64,000 bases of DNA, taken from positions 29,478-93,477 of the forward strand of contig NZ_LDES01000075.1 in NCBI RefSeq assembly GCF_001015195.1, read 5' to 3'. Both the position numbers and the translations under genes were made by a program. Each line of letters starts with the position of its first letter. Position 1 is the first letter of the stretch. The notes under the pieces were generated by a model that was given only the letters and a program-made list of their open reading frames with translations, was not told where the DNA came from and did no database searches. Positions 59,641 through 64,000 of this stretch are shown here, piece by piece. Source of the stretch: Sphingomonas sp. Y57 (GTDB lineage Bacteria; Pseudomonadota; Alphaproteobacteria; Sphingomonadales; Sphingomonadaceae).

Positions 59641-60204
59641 ATGGTGATGTACGCGATCGGCATTCCCGGCGGCGAGGCGAGGATCTGCGAATTCCCGGTG
59701 GCCGACGATCTGGCGGCCAAGGTCCGTCCCGGCGAAGTCGCGGTCGAGATCGACGGATGGGCGGAAGGACGCCTGTCGGAGGATGGGACCGCCTTCATCC
59801 TTCATGTTCCCGGCCTCGACGAACTGAAGGCGGCGCGGAGGGAGGAGGCGAAGCGCGTCCGCCGCAAGCGGATCGGCCAGGGCATCACGGTCGCGGGGAT
59901 CGGGGCGATCCAGACCGACAGCGGCCCCGGCCGCGACAGCCTGGCCGCGATCGAGCGCTATGCCTCGCTGGCGTCACGTCATCTGGACGATGATCCGGCC
60001 TGGTCGATCGACTGGACCCTGGCCGACGACAGTGAGGCCACGCTCGACGCGGCCCAGATGATGGCGATCGGCGACGCCGCATCGGCGCATGAGCAAGCCT
60101 GCCGAGCGGCCGCCAACGCCATCTTCACCCTGATCGACGCGGCGGAGGACGAAGCGGCGCTCGCCGCGATCGACATCACCGCCGGATATCCACCCCTGCC
60201 CTGA
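59641..60204 (+). CDS. DUF4376-like tail fibre-associated protein
   Basis: Protein of 187 residues, ATG preceded by GGAGCGCGGCG. A domain of the DUF4376 type is likely in the second half (AIERYASLASRHLDDDPAWS then ALAAIDITAGYPPLP), as in small proteins encoded near fibres. The N-terminal half is a small beta domain (YAIGIPGGEARICEFPVADD). Possibly a fibre assembly factor. Confidence 0.68.
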   Translation: MVMYAIGIPGGEARICEFPVADDLAAKVRPGEVAVEIDGWAEGRLSEDGTAFILHVPGLDELKAARREEAKRVRRKRIGQGITVAGIGAIQTDSGPGRDSLAAIERYASLASRHLDDDPAWSIDWTLADDSEATLDAAQMMAIGDAASAHEQACRAAANAIFTLIDAAEDEAALAAIDITAGYPPLP

Positions 60205-60214
60205 AGGATGGCGC

Positions 60215-63010
60215 ATGCCTGAAATCGACAATCCAACCCTGGTGGCCCTGGCAACGCGGGTCGGCGATCTCGCCGACGCCAGCGACGCCCTGCGCCAGTA
60301 TAATTTCAACCTGGTCGCGGGCAGCACCACGGACCCGGACAGCTTCGACGCGGACGGCAAGCCGTCGACCGATCCGACGCACGGGCCGCTCGGCTATTAT
60401 CCGGTCATCAACGGCAGCGGCGGCACTGTCTATTTCCCCTGCTGGGCCAGGTGGGCGACGATTGCGGGCGGGACCGTCGCCGAGTTCGCGGCGGCGGCCG
60501 AGGCAGCGGCCACGGCGGCGGCGGCCAGCGTCGCGTCGATCGGCACGTCGGTGGCGGATGCGCAGGCTGCCGCGACGGCCGCCGCCGGCAGCGCGACGAC
60601 GGCCAACACCAAGGCGGGCGAGGCCGCCGCCTCGGCCACGGCGGCCGGCAACAGCGCGACCGCTGCCGCCGCGTCGAAAACGCAGGCCGAGACGGCGCGC
60701 GATCTGGTCGAGGCGAAGCGCGCCGAGGTCGCGAGCAATGCGGCGCTGGCCTATGGCTATCAGCAGAGCGCGGCGGCGGCCGTCGCCTATCAGAACCTGT
60801 CGCTGGTCGCGCTCTCCAAGGCCGTCTCGGCGGTCGGCCTGTTCGTCTATGACACGTCAAAGGACAGCGACGGCGGCGCCTGGCGCAAGCGCTGCCAGCA
60901 CACGGCCTATTACAATGAACCGCTGAACACGACGTTCCGAGGCGCGCGGCGCGAATTCCCGGCCGTCGCGCTGATCGTCTTGATCGATGCGAGCAACGTC
61001 CTCGTCTATGATCTGGATGATCCTGCTGCGCCGATGTGGGGCAATCTTCGTTGGGCCTTTCCGTCCTACGGCGCGACGGTCATGACCAAGGTTCGGGCGC
61101 TAAATGGGCGCATCTGCATTGCCAGCAATGCGGGTTACGGCGGGCTCGCGGTGATCGATCTCGCTGCCGACCGGAACACTTGGTACGGTCTGGGACAGGG
61201 CGGCGATCCTAGCGGCATCTACGTCCAGTCGGGCTGGTCGACCGTAACGCCGAGGCCGCAGCTTAGCACGGCCAACGCCACGATCGGTCAGGCGTTCGTG
61301 AATGCCTTTGTCAACGACATCGACATGACGGTCATGCCCGACGCGCCGATCGACCCGGCCTCTCGGCTTCCGATCCCGACAATCGCGGTCGCCACGAACG
61401 CGGGCGCGAGCATCATCCACCCCGACGGGTCCGTTGCCGACTGGGTGCCGGCAAGCTCGGCGATATGCGAACGCATCGTGATACGACCCGGCTTCCTCGC
61501 TGTGGCGGGCGGCGGCGGCATCGCCTACCGGGTCTGGATGCGGACGAGCATACCGACCGCTGACAGCACCAGCTTCGACTTTCGGTTTGCTGCCGATTCG
61601 ACGCCCGCCCGGCTCGGGCTGGACGGCACCACCGGCAGGGTGGTCGCGCAATCGAAATATCGGAACACGCTGGCCATGGGGTTGGCCTTCAGTGGCGTCA
61701 ACCTGCTTCTCCCCAACGAAGCCAATTTCGCGGGAAGCATGGTCGCGTACATCTCCTACGCTTATAATTCGGGATGGATGGTCGGTGCGGTGAAAGGCGC
61801 ATGGCTGGCGTCGAAGGACGCGACGGCTCTGGTTGCCACGAACGTGATCACCAGCACGTTCACCGGAACGAGCAATTTCGACGGATGGACGATCGATCCG
61901 GCTGCGACAGATAATGCCGGCGTCGACATATTGGATGTGACCGCCGCCTCTTACACGATCGCGACCCGGACGCTCACCGGTCTGACCATCGGTGCTGCCT
62001 ATATGGTTCGGTTCGAGCGGATTGCCGGAACGCAGAATTGTTTCATGAGGGCTGGGGTGGTCTATCAGTCGGCCCAATCGGCAACGGCCGGCTTCGACGA
62101 GTTCACCTTCGTCGCCACGGCCACGACCCAGACCCTTGAGATATTGGCCGCCAACGCCACGCTTCGGGTCAAGATCGACAACATCACCGTCGATCTCGCG
62201 ACCGCCGATCGCTCGGGGAAGGCGCGCGGGATGCGGGTCAACGGCACGGTCACCCGCGCGGCCGTCGCAGCCGGCGCGGAGCTGGTCGGCTATTCGGGCT
62301 TCTCGGCGAGCAACTATCTGGAGCAGGCGTACAACCCGGCGCTGGACTTCGGGACCGGCGACTTCTGCGTGATGGGCTGGTTCAAGAAGGGGGTGTCCGC
62401 GGCGCGCCATATTCTCGACCGGCGGAAAGCGGACGATAGTGACGATAAGGGCCGTTTGTCGCTCCTGTCGGGAGCCGACAACAAGCTATCGGCGTCGGCG
62501 TTCGACAATGCAGGCGTCAATATCGTCGCCATCACCGGCGCAACCGCCATCGATCCCAATATCTGGACGCATTACGCATTTGTGCGATTCGGCAGCGTTG
62601 CCTATCTTTATGTGAACGGCGTGATCGACGCCACCGACGCAACCGCGTCAGGAAACATCGCGCCGCCGGCTGCTGACGCCACGCTTGTTGTGGGTGGGCG
62701 TCATGATCATGCGAACTCGTGGCCTGGCTCGCTCGCCCTCTTGCGGATCGGCGCGACCCCGCCATCGCCCGCGCAAATCCGCAAAATCTATGAGGATGAA
62801 AGGGAGCTGTTCCAGCCCGGCGCGGCCTGCACGCTCTATGGCGGCTCGGACGTGGTGGCCGCCGTGACGCACGATCAGGACAACGGCCTGCTCCATATCG
62901 GCACCTCGGCCGGTCGCAGCGTCTTCCAGGGGCTGCGCCGCGTGGCGAACACCACCAACGCGGTCGGCGCGACGATCTCGGCGGCCAACAACCTCGTAGC
63001 GGATGATTGA
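60215..63010 (+). CDS. Tail fibre with alanine-rich coiled coil and LamG-type C-terminal domain
   Basis: Protein of 931 residues. Short N-terminal attachment region; an Ala/Thr-rich coiled coil (about 88-190); a beta-propeller-like middle (about 220-500: VYDLDDPAAPMWGNLRW, GLAVIDLAADRNTWYGLGQG); and a concanavalin/LamG-type domain (about 695-870: YNPALDFGTGDFCVMGWFKK, WTHYAFVRFGSVAYLYVNGV). The C-terminal domain probably binds surface glycans and decides host range. Confidence 0.85.
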   Translation: MPEIDNPTLVALATRVGDLADASDALRQYNFNLVAGSTTDPDSFDADGKPSTDPTHGPLGYYPVINGSGGTVYFPCWARWATIAGGTVAEFAAAAEAAATAAAASVASIGTSVADAQAAATAAAGSATTANTKAGEAAASATAAGNSATAAAASKTQAETARDLVEAKRAEVASNAALAYGYQQSAAAAVAYQNLSLVALSKAVSAVGLFVYDTSKDSDGGAWRKRCQHTAYYNEPLNTTFRGARREFPAVALIVLIDASNVLVYDLDDPAAPMWGNLRWAFPSYGATVMTKVRALNGRICIASNAGYGGLAVIDLAADRNTWYGLGQGGDPSGIYVQSGWSTVTPRPQLSTANATIGQAFVNAFVNDIDMTVMPDAPIDPASRLPIPTIAVATNAGASIIHPDGSVADWVPASSAICERIVIRPGFLAVAGGGGIAYRVWMRTSIPTADSTSFDFRFAADSTPARLGLDGTTGRVVAQSKYRNTLAMGLAFSGVNLLLPNEANFAGSMVAYISYAYNSGWMVGAVKGAWLASKDATALVATNVITSTFTGTSNFDGWTIDPAATDNAGVDILDVTAASYTIATRTLTGLTIGAAYMVRFERIAGTQNCFMRAGVVYQSAQSATAGFDEFTFVATATTQTLEILAANATLRVKIDNITVDLATADRSGKARGMRVNGTVTRAAVAAGAELVGYSGFSASNYLEQAYNPALDFGTGDFCVMGWFKKGVSAARHILDRRKADDSDDKGRLSLLSGADNKLSASAFDNAGVNIVAITGATAIDPNIWTHYAFVRFGSVAYLYVNGVIDATDATASGNIAPPAADATLVVGGRHDHANSWPGSLALLRIGATPPSPAQIRKIYEDERELFQPGAACTLYGGSDVVAAVTHDQDNGLLHIGTSAGRSVFQGLRRVANTTNAVGATISAANNLVADD

Positions 63011-63012
63011 TC

Positions 63013-63309
63013 ATGACCGTCTATATCGAAAAGCCAGCCCAGAACCTCCGCGAAGAACTGGCCGCGCTGCGGGCGCAGGTTCGCGCCAGCGAGACGCAGG
63101 ACTTCCTCTTCGCCGGCAACGGTACGCAGACCGCCTTTCCGCTGCCACAGGGCTGGCGGCCCAAACGGGTGTTCGTCAACGGCGCGCTGTTCCGGCCGGG
63201 CGCGGGCGAGGACTACACGATCAGCTTCGACGGCTTCCTCTACAGCGTGGTCATGGCGGTGGCCCCGAGCACCGTCGATGTCGCCATCGTATCGCAGCGG
63301 GATATCTGA
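63013..63309 (+). CDS. Small tail fibre-associated protein
   Basis: Protein of 98 residues. An N-terminal helix (PAQNLREELAALRAQVRASE) is followed by a beta domain FAGNGTQTAFPLPQGWRP then VFVNGALFRPGAGEDYTISF, a module often found in fibre tips. The ATG at 63013 lies three bases past the fibre stop. It may trimerise with the fibre. Confidence 0.68.
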   Translation: MTVYIEKPAQNLREELAALRAQVRASETQDFLFAGNGTQTAFPLPQGWRPKRVFVNGALFRPGAGEDYTISFDGFLYSVVMAVAPSTVDVAIVSQRDI

Positions 63310-63311
63310 CC

Positions 63312-63806
63312 ATGACGATCTTCATCCAGAAGGGCGATGTCGCCTTGGACTATCGCCAGGCCGTCAAGCGCGGGCTGCGCCATTTCGAGGCCGAGCGGGC
63401 GCAGTGGGAACGGGAACAGGGGATCGTGACCGACGATCCGGCCTATCTCGCCTGGGCCGAACAGTGGATCGCCGACAACGCGGTGAACGAGGCCAACAAC
63501 CTCTTCAACATCGCGCTGGCCGGCTATCGCGCCGCGATCGAGCGGCTCGCCCGCTATCGCCTCGCCGATGGCCGGCCGGCGATCATGGGCGTGGACGAGG
63601 ATGGCGAGCCGATCGAGCTGGCGCCGGCCATCGATCCGCTGCCGGCGACGATCGAGCGGCCGGCCTATGATCCCGAGACGGGCGAGCCGGCCGGCACCGA
63701 GACGGTGCCGAACCCCGAGATCGTCGCCGACGACGCCGAGCGGGCGGCAGCGCAGGCGATCGTCGATGCGACCGACCAGGACGTGAAGGATTTCGACGCG
63801 GCCTAG
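63312..63806 (+). CDS. Phage protein of unknown function, tail fibre cluster
   Basis: Protein of 164 residues, starting two bases past the previous stop. First half is helical (VKRGLRHFEAERAQWEREQG then NEANNLFNIALAGYRAAIER); the second half is rich in Pro, Glu and Asp (DPLPATIERPAYDPETGEPA) and probably flexible. It may be a fibre assembly chaperone. No family was recognised. Confidence 0.6.
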   Translation: MTIFIQKGDVALDYRQAVKRGLRHFEAERAQWEREQGIVTDDPAYLAWAEQWIADNAVNEANNLFNIALAGYRAAIERLARYRLADGRPAIMGVDEDGEPIELAPAIDPLPATIERPAYDPETGEPAGTETVPNPEIVADDAERAAAQAIVDATDQDVKDFDAA

Positions 63807-63831
63807 CAGGTTCCCAACTGCCGACTTTCTC

Positions 63832-63853
63832 GCCCGCCTCGCGCGGGCTTTTT
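63832..63853 (+). terminator. Intrinsic terminator after the fibre genes
   Basis: GCCCGC-ctcgc-GCGGGC followed by TTTTT, 25 bases past the stop of the preceding gene. It should end the tail-fibre transcript. Confidence 0.8.
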
Positions 63854-63871
63854 CATATCTGGAGACTGCGC

Positions 63872-64000
63872 ATGTCTGAGCCGGGGGGCGTCTCGACCGG
63901 GGGCGTTATCGGGATCGTGGCGGGCTTTCTCGCCCTGATCGGCGGGCCGGCCGCGATCGGCAAGGTCGGGTCCTGGCTCGCCGATCGCGCCGACCGGCGG
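63872..64000 (+). CDS. Small membrane protein (cut off by window edge), possibly lysis cassette
   Basis: The first 43 residues of a gene preceded by TGGAGACTGCGC. They contain one likely transmembrane helix (GGVIGIVAGFLALIGGPAAI) followed by KVGSWLADRADRR. After tail fibres, a holin or spanin-related protein would be expected, but the partial sequence does not decide this. Confidence 0.6.
   Translation, partial: MSEPGGVSTGGVIGIVAGFLALIGGPAAIGKVGSWLADRADRR

Larger units (their letters stand above)
22117..64000. mobile_element. Lambda-like temperate siphophage prophage (left end to beyond the window)
   Basis: The region begins at the tRNA-Gly fragment and integrase and runs through immunity, replication, packaging, head, tail and fibre genes without returning to chromosomal functions. 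Long tape measure, tail tube and G/GT-type chaperone genes indicate a long non-contractile tail. No sheath gene is present, which argues against a myophage. The head genes are intact, so the prophage could be inducible. The right end, with lysis genes and attR, is outside the window. Confidence 0.93.

Noticed and set aside
56622..59798. Open frame of 1058 codons on the minus strand
   Set aside because: Antisense to the hub/host-specificity gene. Its Arg/His/Asp-rich composition has no domain pattern. Long antisense frames are common in high-GC DNA because stops are rare.
1..64000. CRISPR array, rRNA operon or insertion sequence
   Set aside because: No regularly spaced direct repeats, no rRNA sequence, and no transposase with terminal inverted repeats were seen. 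The only direct repeats are the 625-bp duplication and the short phage repeats listed.

Overview
The window is high-GC bacterial DNA with tightly overlapping genes and a mix of aerobic catabolic and envelope functions. The leucine/isovalerate degradation genes, NodT-type efflux lipoprotein, flavin oxidoreductase and short REP hairpins fit an alphaproteobacterium of the Sphingomonadaceae (Sphingomonas/Rhizorhabdus-like). Genus-level placement is inference. It divides into a chromosomal part (1 to about 22,110) and one end of a large temperate prophage (about 22,117 to beyond 64,000).

Chromosomal part. A truncated branched-chain 2-oxoacid dehydrogenase E1-alpha gene lies at the left edge. A seven-gene minus-strand operon (8491 down to 831) follows, in which every gene overlaps the next: an outer-membrane channel, membrane-fusion protein, ABC ATPase and permease (MacAB-TolC type), an EF-hand secreted protein, and an OmpR-type response regulator with its histidine kinase. 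Next come OmpA and DUF4398 envelope genes, a two-DTG aspartic protease, a peroxiredoxin, a flavin-dependent oxidoreductase and small DUF72/GFA/DUF1428 genes. A LysR regulator is divergent from isovaleryl-CoA dehydrogenase and the two methylcrotonyl-CoA carboxylase subunits. The last chromosomal genes are an Rrf2-type regulator and a methyltransferase.

Prophage. It is integrated in a tRNA-Gly(TCC) gene, and the 3' tRNA fragment at 22117-22165 is the left attachment site. A leftward early operon of short unknown genes ends in the tyrosine integrase. A CI/LexA-type repressor sits between two clusters of a 13-bp palindromic operator (TTCGATTATGGAA type), which gives a lambda-like immunity region. 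A rightward early operon carries a Cro-like protein, a CII-family protein, a methyltransferase-like protein, an ASCH protein, SSB and a PrimPol/P4-type primase-helicase. A perfect-looking 625-bp tandem duplication inside this operon makes an ssb-ASCH chimera. Behind the primase lie a repeat-rich origin candidate and a 460-bp structured non-coding region.

The late region (38986 onward) encodes lambda-type packaging and head proteins (small and large terminase, gpW, portal, a ClpP-protease/major-capsid fusion, DUF2190), followed by connector, tail tube, tape measure, tail-tip and fibre proteins. The tail assembly chaperone gene has an in-frame A-AAA-AAC slippery site joining two frames, a lambda G/GT-type programmed -1 frameshift. 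Two reverse-oriented cargo modules interrupt the tail genes: a HigBA toxin-antitoxin pair with palindromic operators, and a P22 immI-like module (ribbon-helix-helix repressor, BRO-N antirepressor, zinc-ribbon membrane protein). Lysis genes and the right attachment site are outside the window.
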